From: Bacteroidaceae bacterium
Lineage (GTDB): Bacteria > Bacteroidota > Bacteroidia > Bacteroidales > Bacteroidaceae
Length of the DNA stretch: 64,000 nt
NCBI GenBank assembly: GCA_017461345.1
Contig: JAFTYP010000007.1
Location: forward strand, 42,291 to 106,290
Reading direction: 5' to 3'
Positions within the stretch are counted from its first letter, which is position 1. Each line of letters starts with the position of its first letter. The notes below the pieces were generated by a model. The model had not been told where the DNA came from. It did no database searches and was given only the letters and a program-made list of their open reading frames with translations. Positions 9,230 through 18,182 of the stretch are shown here, one piece after another. The position numbers were made by a program, and so were the translations under genes.

Positions 9230-9385
9230 CGACACCTGCAGCAGTCTTCTCGCGTTGCTCTAAGTCGTTAATTATAAATATGGTATCCGATGGGCGAATG
9301 GCCTAACATATCTGCCTGTTGCCGTGCGGGAGATAAAACTCAATCAAATTCCAATCCCCGATTTCCGTATCTCAATAATTCTTTG

Positions 9386-9393
9386 TAATTTTG
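9386..9393 (+). promoter_or_regulatory. -7 promoter element for map-tsaD
   Basis: TAATTTTG, an exact TAnnTTTG match, 26 bp before the map ATG. Confidence 0.6.
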
Positions 9394-9418
9394 CAGACGA
9401 ATTGCAAAGAGGCAGTCA

Positions 9419-10291
9419 ATGGCAAAAAAGAAAACAAAGAAGCAGCGATGGACCGTTCCTGCAGGCTTGGAGCCGACGGCAATGGACCTCAAAATAATGG
9501 AGTGGGAGGCAAAAGGCAAACTCGTGCCAACCCGTAAACTCATCAAGACGCCCGAACAGATAGCAGGCATACGTAAGGCCGGACAACTCAATACGGCAGT
9601 TCTCGACGCCGTAGCCGAACAGATACGCGAAGGCATGACAACGGCAGAAATAGACCGCATCGTCTACGACTACACAACGGCACACGGCGGCATACCCGCA
9701 CCACTCAACTACAACGGATTCCCTGCCAGTTGCTGCACCAGCATCAACGACGTCGTATGCCACGGACTGCCTTCGCCGGACGATGTGCTCGAAGAGGGAG
9801 ACATCATAAACGTGGATTGCACCACCATACTCGACGGATTCTATGCCGATGCCAGTCGCATGTTTGTCATAGGAAAGACCACTCCCGAACGACAACGCCT
9901 GGTGGATGTGGCATGGGAATGCCTCAAGATAGGCGAACAGGTATGCTCCGAACCATACGTCTTCGTGGGCGACATGGGCAGCGCCATTGCCAAACACGCT
10001 CACGACAACGGTTACACCGTAGTGCGTGACCTTTGCGGACACGGCGTGGGCAACGCCTTCCACGAAGAGCCCGACGTAGAACACCACGGCAAGAAAGGCA
10101 CAGGCATGCTCCTCGTGCCAGGCATGACGTTCACCATAGAACCCATGATAAACGGAGGCGACTGGTATGTATGTGGCGACGAGGAAGACGAAACCGGATG
10201 GATTGTCCTGACCGAAGACGAAGAAGACAGCGCTCAGTGGGAACACACATACCTGATGACAGAAAACGGCGTAGAGATAATCACACACTGA
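9419..10291 (+). CDS. map: Methionine aminopeptidase, type I
   Basis: Removes the initiator methionine from nascent proteins in the cytoplasm. 290 residues: a Lys-rich start (AKKKTKKQR) and ~45-residue extension precede the pita-bread catalytic domain. Metal ligands are visible in NVDCTTILDGFYADASR (two Asp), DLCGHGVGNAFHEEP (His), and GMTFTIEPMI (Glu), with the final Glu in the C-terminal part. An acidic loop (WYVCGDEEDETGW, TEDEEDSAQWEHT) replaces the usual tail, a form common in Bacteroidales. Followed after 61 bp by tsaD on the same strand. Confidence 0.93.
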   Translation: MAKKKTKKQRWTVPAGLEPTAMDLKIMEWEAKGKLVPTRKLIKTPEQIAGIRKAGQLNTAVLDAVAEQIREGMTTAEIDRIVYDYTTAHGGIPAPLNYNGFPASCCTSINDVVCHGLPSPDDVLEEGDIINVDCTTILDGFYADASRMFVIGKTTPERQRLVDVAWECLKIGEQVCSEPYVFVGDMGSAIAKHAHDNGYTVVRDLCGHGVGNAFHEEPDVEHHGKKGTGMLLVPGMTFTIEPMINGGDWYVCGDEEDETGWIVLTEDEEDSAQWEHTYLMTENGVEIITH

Positions 10292-10352
10292 CAAGCACCT
10301 CTCCAACACACACACTCTGCTTGACACCCAACACAAAAAGCCAAATCCGGAA

Positions 10353-11447
10353 ATGAAAGAAAACACCATACAAAACAACCCCGAACCACTCTGCCAAACA
10401 GAGAGTCGGAAAACAACCGCTCCGGTCTACATACTCGGCATAGAAAGCAGTTGCGACGACACATCGGCGGCAGTCCTTCGCGACGGCATACTGCTTTCCA
10501 ACGTCACAGCAAGCCAGGCCGTCCACGAAGCATACGGCGGCGTAGTGCCCGAACTTGCCAGCCGCGCCCATCAGCAGAACATCGTGCCAGTGGTGGATGC
10601 CGCACTGAAACAAGCCGGCATCGAACGCGAACAACTGAGCGCAATCGCCTTCACACGAGGCCCCGGCCTGATGGGCTCCCTGCTCGTAGGCGTTTCCTTT
10701 GCCAAAGGATTGGCAGCCTCGTTGGGCATCCCAATGATAGATGTCAACCATCTTCATGGCCATGTATTGGCACATTTCATACACGCCGAAGGCGACGATT
10801 ACGAGTCGCCCGAATTCCCATTCCTGTGCTTGCTGGTCAGCGGAGGCAACAGTCAGATTATACTCGTCAAGAGTTACAAGGAAATGGAAATCATCGGTCA
10901 GACCATCGACGATGCAGCCGGCGAGGCAATCGACAAGTGCTCTAAGGTGATGGGGCTGGGCTATCCCGGCGGACCAATCATCGACAAACTCGCCCGTCAA
11001 GGCAATCCCGAGGCATATACCTTTGCCAAACCAAACATCGCAGGCTACGACTATAGTTTCAGCGGACTGAAGACAAGTTTTCTCTACAACTTGAGAGACT
11101 GGATAAAAGACGACCCCGATTTCATAGAAAACCATAAGTGCGACCTTGCCGCCTCACTCGAAAAGACCATCGTGGACATACTGATGAAGAAACTCCGGCT
11201 GGCCGCAAAAGACCTGAAGATACGCCAAGTGGCTGTGGCAGGCGGCGTTTCTGCCAACACAGGCTTACGCAATGCCTTCCACGACTACGCCAAACGTTAC
11301 GGATGGAAAGTGTTCATCCCTCGTTTCAGTTATACAACAGATAATGCCGCCATGATAGCAATCACCGGTTATTACAAGTTCCTCGACAAAGACTACTGCC
11401 CAATGTCGGCACCAGCCTATAGCCGAGTGACGGAAGAACGCCTGTAA
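10353..11447 (+). CDS. tsaD: tRNA N6-threonylcarbamoyladenosine transferase TsaD
   Basis: Catalytic subunit that attaches the threonylcarbamoyl group to A37 of ANN-decoding tRNAs. 364 residues: the conserved start LGIESSCDDTSAA, the metal-binding NHLHGH (two His) and the ASKH-fold motifs SGGNSQI and AVAGGVSANTGLR are all present. The ~25-residue leader before YILGIESS is longer than usual; the ATG at 10353 is the only good start in frame. Converges on tamB across an inverted-repeat terminator at 11478. Confidence 0.94.
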   Translation: MKENTIQNNPEPLCQTESRKTTAPVYILGIESSCDDTSAAVLRDGILLSNVTASQAVHEAYGGVVPELASRAHQQNIVPVVDAALKQAGIEREQLSAIAFTRGPGLMGSLLVGVSFAKGLAASLGIPMIDVNHLHGHVLAHFIHAEGDDYESPEFPFLCLLVSGGNSQIILVKSYKEMEIIGQTIDDAAGEAIDKCSKVMGLGYPGGPIIDKLARQGNPEAYTFAKPNIAGYDYSFSGLKTSFLYNLRDWIKDDPDFIENHKCDLAASLEKTIVDILMKKLRLAAKDLKIRQVAVAGGVSANTGLRNAFHDYAKRYGWKVFIPRFSYTTDNAAMIAITGYYKFLDKDYCPMSAPAYSRVTEERL

Positions 11448-11477
11448 TAACCGTCAACACCGCGAGTCAACCATACA

Positions 11478-11521
11478 AATTAAGCCTGTTAGGTTCGCAG
11501 ACCTAACAGGCTTAATTTACC
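11478..11521. repeat. Two inverted 22-bp units forming a bidirectional terminator
   Basis: AAATTAAGCCTGTTAGGT (11477-11494) pairs perfectly with 11501-11518 across a 6-base loop, an 18-bp stem between the stops of tsaD and tamB. Divided at 11500 it becomes two 22-bp units with linkers CGCA and TACC. The second word, GACCTAACAGGCTTAATT, differs at only three positions from the unit word at 46395 (GACTTAACAGGTTAAGTT). So this terminator appears to be a minimal two-unit version of the arrays found at the other intergenic sites. Confidence 0.8.
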
Positions 11522-11530
11522 TATATACCC

Positions 11531-14500
11531 TTACTTCTTTTCCTTTTTCTTTGTTCGGCGGAAGAGTTCCTGCCAACGACTGAAATCGCGTTGGAACTTG
11601 ATGCCGATGCCTTGCGTTGTGAGTGACGACTGGGTGAAGTAACGGTCGTTGGTCTGATTGTATGCCTTCAGAGAGAATGGGCTTCGTGGCGAAAGACGAT
11701 ACTGTATGTCGAAGTCGCCAATGAAGTTGCTGTTCCCCATCTTATACTTGTTTTCCCTATAACCAAAATTGCCATTGAAAATTAGTCTTCCGGACAACAT
11801 CTTGCCACTCACCAAACCCTCAACGTCCAATTCCTGCCAGCCATCTTCGCCCGTTCGCAGGTTCGTTCCGAACGTCCAGCCGGTGCCACCCAATGCTTTC
11901 GACATGATTTGGTTGAAACGAGAACTCAGTGCTCCGCTCAATACGGAGTTCATAGCCATACCACCTTGTCCTTGTTTGCTGTCGAGCATGCTGCCGTAAC
12001 TGTAGAATCTGCCTACACCCAGCAGATAGACAGCTTGCATGTCGCGCTCTTCTTCGCTGCTCAGCATCGACCGTACCATTTGCTTCTCATCCTCGTTTGC
12101 ATTGGGAATGTCGAAGTCGAAACTGATGGATGGCTCACGAGCGATACCTCCAATGTTCATGATACAATCGACACGTGTATTGGAAAGCCCAAGTCCGGTG
12201 GAAGAAAGGTCGTCGAGCGAAACATTGGGAACAGTGTGTATTGCCTTCAAATTCAAAGCCGCTTGCATTGCATTGCCGCCAAATACGATGGTGCCATCCG
12301 GCTGGAAAGTGAAATCTTTGCGAATGACGTCGCGAATGGACATGCGGTAGTTGCCTTCCTCCACTCGGTAAGTTCCGAAGAGTTGAAAGCGACCTTTATT
12401 ATAATAGTTGGCTCTGAGACGCCCGTTGCCATAAAGCGAAATGTTATCTCCTGTTTGCGGATCCATTAGAATCCGTATCTCTGCATTCGGATTGGCATCG
12501 ATGTTAAAGTTGATACGAAGATCGGAAGAGGAGGAAGACTCTTCTTTTTCGTTCGACTTTTCATCTTTTGTGGCACCGTTTTTCTCTCCATTTTTAGAAG
12601 CAGAGGCAGGTTGAATATATGTTATGAACTCGGATTCCTCGATTGTTCCCGTTGTTACCGTATTGTAGTTGATGGTCGTTCCGGGCATAGGCGTTGCATC
12701 GACGTTGATGTTCACGCTGCCAGGTTCGCCGCTTAAATGAACTTTTGCATTGGCATAAACCGTGCCGAAGAAACTCATGTTGCCTTGGTTCGGGAAGTTA
12801 TAGCCAAGCATATTGTTGGCATCGACGTTGACATCGAAACGAAGATTCTTTAGAGAATTGTGTCTGAAGTGTGCATCGACGGTTCCTACATGCTCGGTCA
12901 TGCCTGGCATTCCCAAATAGTCGTAGATGCGAGCACCGCGCAACCAGATGTTGTCTGGCCGCAGAATTACACTGTCTCCGGCGAGGTGATAGTCCGTTCC
13001 GGTAGCCAATACGTGTGTCTTCAGTTCGTTGATATACATATCTCCTTCAAGGTTTATGAACTTGAAGGGACCGTAAATGCGCGTCCAGCCTGAGGCTCGT
13101 CCTTGCAGATTGCTAAAGATGCTGCCTGTAAACTTACTGAGGAAGGAGAGGTCGAAATAACTTGTGCGGACGTTCAGGTTGAGGCCGTCCTTCTTCCCCT
13201 TGCCAGGAATGATGGTGCCATGCACCAGAGTCCGGTGCTGGGGTATGGGACCTTTCATGTCTGCATCGAGTGTGATGGCTCTTTCTTGCTTTCCCCAGTT
13301 TGCATAAAGGTCCATGTTCCCAAGGTTGGCACTGTTGAAGGTGAAGTCTTTTACCTGCAGGAAAGCATCGGCAAAAGGCTTTTCCATTACCGATGTGGCA
13401 TAGATGCTTCCCGTTATACTGCCGTCGAATTCGACTTTATGGAAGTTCACAAGGTCCATGATGTAGGAGACATCGATGTTGGCAAGTTCGGCTTTCAGCG
13501 TGTCTGATGCTTGATTTGATATCCGACCGCCTATGTTGATATGTTTGTCGGCTTGGCTGATGCACAGATTTTCTACATCGATAATCTTATTGTGGTACTT
13601 GATTGTTGCTGGTTTGATGTCCCAGATTGTGTCGCTTATAACGATGTTCGAGTTGTTTATCTTGGCATCGACGATTGCTCCTGTTGTGGGGTCGTTTCGG
13701 ATGATACTGGTTATGCTGACATCTCCCGTGTTGGCTTTCGTGCTATTGTTGTTCCATCGGAGTCGTGACGTCACTTTATCTGTTTTTGCATACGCATCGA
13801 TATTGAGTAGAATGGGCTTCCCTTTCATGATGCGTTCACCTTGTAGGCTTGTTTGCAGAGCCGTGTTTCCTGTTTCGATACGACAGTTGATGTTCTGTAA
13901 TCGCTGGCCGGAAAACGTCACTTGTGGAATGTCTATCTGTATGGCGTTTTGTCCGATGGCATCGTTTATGGTTCCTTCGAATGTGCTTTTTTGTGGTATA
14001 TGCAGACTCAACCCCAGCAATCGTTTTGCGATGACTGTGTCTTGAACTTGAACAAAGAAGCGGAAATCGTTGCCATATGGATGTTGGTGTTTGCTGCTTG
14101 TAGTGAAAAGATTAGGCAGATTCTGTTGCACTGGCCAAATGAAGGAAGTAGGTAAGGTCTTCCAATTGAAGTTTCCGTCGGCTTTGATGTTGAGGAAATT
14201 GCTTTGTACAGTTATGTGTTGTCCAGTGTTTGTTATTATGCTATTGAGTGTGACGTCGCCTATTTCTACTTTCTCTTTACTTTCTGAATTCAGTTCAAGG
14301 TCTGTCAGCAAGAGTTTTCCTTGCAGGTTGTTGAGGTCCAGGTTTTGGAAATCTGCATCGATATGACCGGAGAAGTATTCGCCTTCGAACTTTTTGGTGA
14401 GGTTCATCTTGTGTGGGGCGAAGTCTTTCAGAGTCGCCAGACACGTCAAGATGCGCCTGTCTTGTTGCTTCGAGGTTTGTAAGTCAATATCGGCAAGGCC

Positions 14501-15883
14501 ATTAAGTTCTTCTATCTTTACTTTGCCGCCGATTGTTTCTCCGTCGAGAGTTGCAGAGAATGGTATGTTGCGATGCTCGTAGTTGTTGAAAACAAAACTT
14601 TTGAGTACGCCTTTTGCTTGTAGTTTTGCAGGGTTATCCTTGTTGGGCAGGCTGCCGCTGACGCTTGCTTCTACTGATGCTGTTGTGCCTTTTGCTTTGT
14701 TTTTAAGGCTTAACAGTTGTCCTATTTTAAGGTTTGCAAGAAGTATTTTTGCATCGACATTCTGCATGTTCTTCAGGGAGCCTTCAATCAGTACGTTTCC
14801 TTGATTGCTTTCTGTCTGCAGATTTGTGCGGAGGTTCTTGTCTTGCCAGGCAACCGTACCGGATGATTTTGTGCTCCCGAGTTGTGTGAGGATTGGACTT
14901 AACTCCTTTTCTTCGCCTTGCAGGTTACGTGTCAGGAATTGCTGAAGGTTTGTACCAGTATAGAGTTCTTTGATGTCGGCAAAGAGGGCTGGTGTGCTGC
15001 CGATGTTCCGTACAGAAGCATTAAGAAACAATGAAAGGTTGCCGTTGTTGTCGGAGAGTGAGATGTTGGGCAATCGCAATGTTCCGTCCGACATTTTTGC
15101 ACTGGCCGAGAGGTTAAGTGCGTCGTCGAAAGTCGCTAATTTGGGGATGATACAAGCCAGGTCATTCGGGCAGATGTTTGCTGCCATGACTGCTTCTGCG
15201 TTCAGCGTCTTTATGAAGTTCTCCTTTTGTTTGAAGGATTGCAGCCCGACATTTCCTGTGATTTGAGCAAGGCTGACAGTCGAATTCGGCAGTCCGATTA
15301 TGAGGTTATGGACTGTTGAGTTGTTTTTTCCTGCCTCGGCTTCGAGTGATAGTTTCCGTACTTGCAGTCCGCTTTGCTCTTTGAATGTGAGGTTTCTGAG
15401 GTCGATGTAGAGTGAGTCTTCCTTTTTGAAATGTACTCTTGTGGTCAGGCTTAAGTCGGTCAGGTGCAGATGATTTGTGTCGAACTTCGAGCCTTTTCCT
15501 TTGGACGGAGTTTTGCCGAGCATGTTGAAACGGACTTCTCCTCTTCTGATGACCAATGCACCTATCATGAGGTCGAGTGGGGAAGAGGTTGTGTCTTTCG
15601 ACGAGAAGGCGTCTATGAAGAACTGGAAGTTGAATGGTGCATCGCCGTCTTTATAGAGGTTTGCTTTTGCACCGATGAGTTGTGCTGCGCTGATGCGTAT
15701 CTTTTTCCTGAAGAGTGGGGCGAAGTCTATTTTTGCTGCAATGCGTGAGGCTTGCAGCATCAGCGTGTCTTGCCGGTCGTAGAGTTTGACATTGTCCAGG
15801 ATGACATGGCCGAGCATGTTCAGACGCATGTTTCCGATGTCGACTTTGCTTTCGATTTCCTTTTCCAGAAGTTGCGACGCCAC
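11531..15883 (-). CDS. tamB: TamB-type translocation/assembly module protein
   Basis: A very large periplasm-spanning protein (1450 residues from GTG 15883) with the long beta-helical repeats of AsmA/TamB proteins and a C-terminal DUF490/TamB domain (IMNIGGIAREPSISFDFDIP, MVRSMLSSEEERDMQAVYLL, GEDGWQELDVEG). TamB helps move lipids or outer-membrane proteins across the envelope. A Ser/Glu/Lys-rich linker (EKNGATKDEKSNEKEESSSS) lies around residue 1110. The frame stays open upstream of 15883 and encodes a good N-terminal membrane anchor (KYIFRILVGLLAFFYLSLLL), but no ATG, GTG or TTG precedes it. The true start may be a rare codon near 15985-15994. Confidence 0.85.
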   Translation of the reverse strand: MASQLLEKEIESKVDIGNMRLNMLGHVILDNVKLYDRQDTLMLQASRIAAKIDFAPLFRKKIRISAAQLIGAKANLYKDGDAPFNFQFFIDAFSSKDTTSSPLDLMIGALVIRRGEVRFNMLGKTPSKGKGSKFDTNHLHLTDLSLTTRVHFKKEDSLYIDLRNLTFKEQSGLQVRKLSLEAEAGKNNSTVHNLIIGLPNSTVSLAQITGNVGLQSFKQKENFIKTLNAEAVMAANICPNDLACIIPKLATFDDALNLSASAKMSDGTLRLPNISLSDNNGNLSLFLNASVRNIGSTPALFADIKELYTGTNLQQFLTRNLQGEEKELSPILTQLGSTKSSGTVAWQDKNLRTNLQTESNQGNVLIEGSLKNMQNVDAKILLANLKIGQLLSLKNKAKGTTASVEASVSGSLPNKDNPAKLQAKGVLKSFVFNNYEHRNIPFSATLDGETIGGKVKIEELNGLADIDLQTSKQQDRRILTCLATLKDFAPHKMNLTKKFEGEYFSGHIDADFQNLDLNNLQGKLLLTDLELNSESKEKVEIGDVTLNSIITNTGQHITVQSNFLNIKADGNFNWKTLPTSFIWPVQQNLPNLFTTSSKHQHPYGNDFRFFVQVQDTVIAKRLLGLSLHIPQKSTFEGTINDAIGQNAIQIDIPQVTFSGQRLQNINCRIETGNTALQTSLQGERIMKGKPILLNIDAYAKTDKVTSRLRWNNNSTKANTGDVSITSIIRNDPTTGAIVDAKINNSNIVISDTIWDIKPATIKYHNKIIDVENLCISQADKHINIGGRISNQASDTLKAELANIDVSYIMDLVNFHKVEFDGSITGSIYATSVMEKPFADAFLQVKDFTFNSANLGNMDLYANWGKQERAITLDADMKGPIPQHRTLVHGTIIPGKGKKDGLNLNVRTSYFDLSFLSKFTGSIFSNLQGRASGWTRIYGPFKFINLEGDMYINELKTHVLATGTDYHLAGDSVILRPDNIWLRGARIYDYLGMPGMTEHVGTVDAHFRHNSLKNLRFDVNVDANNMLGYNFPNQGNMSFFGTVYANAKVHLSGEPGSVNINVDATPMPGTTINYNTVTTGTIEESEFITYIQPASASKNGEKNGATKDEKSNEKEESSSSSDLRINFNIDANPNAEIRILMDPQTGDNISLYGNGRLRANYYNKGRFQLFGTYRVEEGNYRMSIRDVIRKDFTFQPDGTIVFGGNAMQAALNLKAIHTVPNVSLDDLSSTGLGLSNTRVDCIMNIGGIAREPSISFDFDIPNANEDEKQMVRSMLSSEEERDMQAVYLLGVGRFYSYGSMLDSKQGQGGMAMNSVLSGALSSRFNQIMSKALGGTGWTFGTNLRTGEDGWQELDVEGLVSGKMLSGRLIFNGNFGYRENKYKMGNSNFIGDFDIQYRLSPRSPFSLKAYNQTNDRYFTQSSLTTQGIGIKFQRDFSRWQELFRRTKKKEKK

Positions 15884-16022
15884 TCCTGCTCCCCAACTTT
15901 GTAGGGCAGGAACCGATGACAGCAGAAGCAGACTCAGGTAGAAGAATGCCAGCAGACCAACGAGGATTCGGAATATGTATTTCAGTGTTCGGATATGTGT
16001 CCTGTTTTATGTGTGTGGTGTT

Positions 16023-17405
16023 CTACATCAGTCCGTTGAGCATGCCGTAGAAGAACATGGGTTTCAGGAAGTGTTTTTTCAGCATCCATGCAGATGCTTG
16101 TTCCTTCGACATGTCTTGAAGTGTGAACGGGAAGGTGATGTCGGGGTTCTTGTCGTAGTCGAATTCGCACAGCAGGACATGGCCGTAGTCCGTTACGATG
16201 GGACAGCAGGCGTATCCGTTGTACTCTTTCGTGGGTTCTTTGCCTTGCATGATGCTGAGCAGGTTGTCGACGGCGATGGGCAACTGAATGCGGATTGCCG
16301 ACGATGTCTTGCTGGTGGGTATTCCGGCAACGTCTCCCAAGCAGACGATGTTAGGGTAGGCAAGATGGACGAGTGTCTTCTTGTCCACCATGGCCCATCC
16401 GTCCTTTGCTAGTTTGCCTTCAGTCCAGGAGAGGCCGGCATTGCGTACGAAGTCGGGTGCCGACTGTGGGGGAACGAAACTCAACAAGTCGTAATCCTCG
16501 ACGCGAGGCGTAACGATTTCGCGTTCCACCTCTATCTCGTTGCCTTGTGCGTCCGTCTGTGTTTCTTTTACTTTCTCGTAGTGTTCCAGATAGACCTTCT
16601 TTGCCAGCGTGTCGATGCCCTTAACGCGGTGACGTACTTCCAGTCCGATGTTGCGTTCTTCGTATATCTGAAGCAGTCGGGGCGTGTAGAGAGGCACGTC
16701 GTAGAGTGCCTTCTCGGAGCAGAAATAGTCCAGTTGCACGCCGTCGCGTTTGCCTTCTTTGCGGGCAAGATGCTCGGTGAGCATGCAGATTTTCTTTGGT
16801 GCACCGCCGCATTTGTGCTTGGTGTATGTGTCGGTGAAGACGCCTCGTCCGCCTTTTGCCACCAGTTCCTGGATGGCGGGCCAAATGCGTTGTGCGCCCA
16901 TAAAGTCGTAGATGCAGTGTGCATTCCCCTGTCCCAGGGTTTCGCGGCTGATGCCTTCCACCTTGTCCCAGTTGATTTGCAGACCCGGTGTCAGCACCAG
17001 GAAGTCATATTCCACCATTTGTCCGCCGGCAGTGCGTGCCGTCTGTTTCACGGGGTCTAATTCGATAACCGAGTCCTTTATCCACTTCACGCCGCTTGGG
17101 ATGCACTTCGACATGGGCTTCCACACCTCGTCGGGCTTGAAGATGCCGGCGGCGATGAAGGTGAAGCCCGGCTGATAGTATTGTCTGTCGGCAGGGTCGA
17201 TCAGCGTGATGTCTGGGTTGCTGAGGCGGCGCATGAGGCGTGCGGCGAAACTGCATCCTGCAGCGCCACCGCCAATGATGAGGATGCGTCCCTTCGCATC
17301 TACCATATTCAAATGGTGCATTACTCCGCCTCCAATGCCTAAGACGGCAGCAGTGCCAACTCCTGCTTTCAGGAAGGTGCGGCGGTTCATGGTTGTCTTT
17401 TTCAT
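16023..17405 (-). CDS. FAD-dependent sulfide:quinone oxidoreductase-like flavoprotein with Tat-type signal
   Basis: About 460 residues from the ATG at 17405. The open frame continues upstream to 17498, but homology starts at MNRRTFLKAGVGTAAVLGIG, a twin-arginine (Tat) signal. FAD-binding GRILIIGGGAAGCSFAARL and the second dinucleotide region (NIVCLGDVAG) are typical of SQR/FCC-B proteins. Cysteines in KCGGAPKKIC and YACCPIV are candidates for the redox-active or persulfide-carrying pair. Such enzymes oxidise sulfide or persulfides and pass electrons to quinone. Located 5' of tamB on the same strand. Membrane/periplasmic location is inferred from the signal. Confidence 0.8.
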   Translation of the reverse strand: MKKTTMNRRTFLKAGVGTAAVLGIGGGVMHHLNMVDAKGRILIIGGGAAGCSFAARLMRRLSNPDITLIDPADRQYYQPGFTFIAAGIFKPDEVWKPMSKCIPSGVKWIKDSVIELDPVKQTARTAGGQMVEYDFLVLTPGLQINWDKVEGISRETLGQGNAHCIYDFMGAQRIWPAIQELVAKGGRGVFTDTYTKHKCGGAPKKICMLTEHLARKEGKRDGVQLDYFCSEKALYDVPLYTPRLLQIYEERNIGLEVRHRVKGIDTLAKKVYLEHYEKVKETQTDAQGNEIEVEREIVTPRVEDYDLLSFVPPQSAPDFVRNAGLSWTEGKLAKDGWAMVDKKTLVHLAYPNIVCLGDVAGIPTSKTSSAIRIQLPIAVDNLLSIMQGKEPTKEYNGYACCPIVTDYGHVLLCEFDYDKNPDITFPFTLQDMSKEQASAWMLKKHFLKPMFFYGMLNGLM

Positions 17406-17464
17406 TTGGTATATTCGATTGTTAGTTTTTGACTTGTGCCTTTTGAAAAATATATTTATTTTTA

Positions 17465-17472
17465 CAAAGATA
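17465..17472 (-). promoter_or_regulatory. -7 promoter element for the SQR-like gene
   Basis: CAAAGATA on the plus strand is TATCTTTG on the minus strand, an exact TAnnTTTG match, 60 bp before the chosen start at 17405. Its position supports that start over the longer open frame beginning at 17498. Confidence 0.55.
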
Positions 17473-17692
17473 CGAAACTTTTTCTTTTCGGCCACCAATT
17501 CGGCACAATTATTTTCGTTTCTGCCATGGTTTAGACATTAGTATGGTAAAAAACAGTTAGTTTCGCCATGGTCAATAGGAGTTTGGTGTGGCTGAATAAA
17601 TCGGGAAAAAGTATTACAAAAAGTGGCTTTTCTGTAGAAGAGAAACGACTTAAAATGTTGTAAAGAATTTTCCAAAGCACCGAAAAATTCCG

Positions 17693-17824
17693 TTCACATA
17701 AGAACTGTTTCCCGACTTGGCAGTAGATGTTTCCATGTCTCTGCAGTAATTTACAAATTACACTCGTGTAGTTTGAGAAGTTCACACGTCCGTTTTCCTG
17801 TTTTCACGCGTCTATTTTGGCGAA
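17693..17824. repeat. 22-bp-period intergenic array, six or more units
   Basis: Units start at 17693, 17715, 17737, 17759, 17781 and 17803. The second holds ACTTGGCAGTAGATGTT, shared with 46462, 58317 and 61507. The last three share a TTCACACG/TACACTCG start like the units at 43931 and 54033. Units 3 and 6 are degenerate, and weaker in-phase sequence may continue to about 17868. This is the 777-bp divergent gap between the SQR-like gene and the 259-residue hypothetical gene. The rest is AT-rich with no convincing gene. Confidence 0.65.
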
Positions 17825-17918
17825 AGGACTCTACTTTTCTGTCAATTTTACATGAGTTTTACCGTCCGTCGAAATGTAATCTCCTGATGCATAATTAGTT
17901 CCCTTGTGTGAAAAACAA

Positions 17919-17960
17919 CGGTTCTTTTTGACGAACGACCCGTTCCGCCAAAAAGAACCG
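17919..17960. other. Long-loop inverted repeat
   Basis: CGGTTCTTTTTG at 17919-17930 is exactly complementary to 17949-17960, with an 18-base loop. It lies upstream of the hypothetical gene at 18183 in AT-rich DNA. It could be a hairpin, an operator or a remnant of an inserted element; nothing decides between these. Confidence 0.5.
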
Positions 17961-18126
17961 CTTCTCACGAGGCAGGGCTCATGCAAAAAACTTGACAAGA
18001 ATTTAAGAAATTTCTTTAGACGCCAGAAACAAAAATACTCAGCATTTTCTTTGATAGTTCAATTATTTTATCAATTAAATGTATAAATTAATATGTGAAA
18101 TCGTTTTAAGGTTTACTATTTTTTGC

Positions 18127-18134
18127 TATTTTTG
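18127..18134 (+). promoter_or_regulatory. -7 promoter element for the 259-residue hypothetical gene
   Basis: TATTTTTG, an exact TAnnTTTG match, 49 bp before the ATG at 18183. Confidence 0.55.
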
Positions 18135-18182
18135 CAAAAGAAATAATGGTTTATTCGAACAATTCAATACGACATTAGAGAG

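Noticed and set aside
9416-11135. Two long minus-strand open frames opposite map and tsaD
   Set aside because: Shadows of conserved genes; composition is not protein-like.
17904-18086. 60-codon ORF upstream of the hypothetical gene
   Set aside because: It is built from the long-loop inverted repeat and AT-rich DNA, with no start context or homology.
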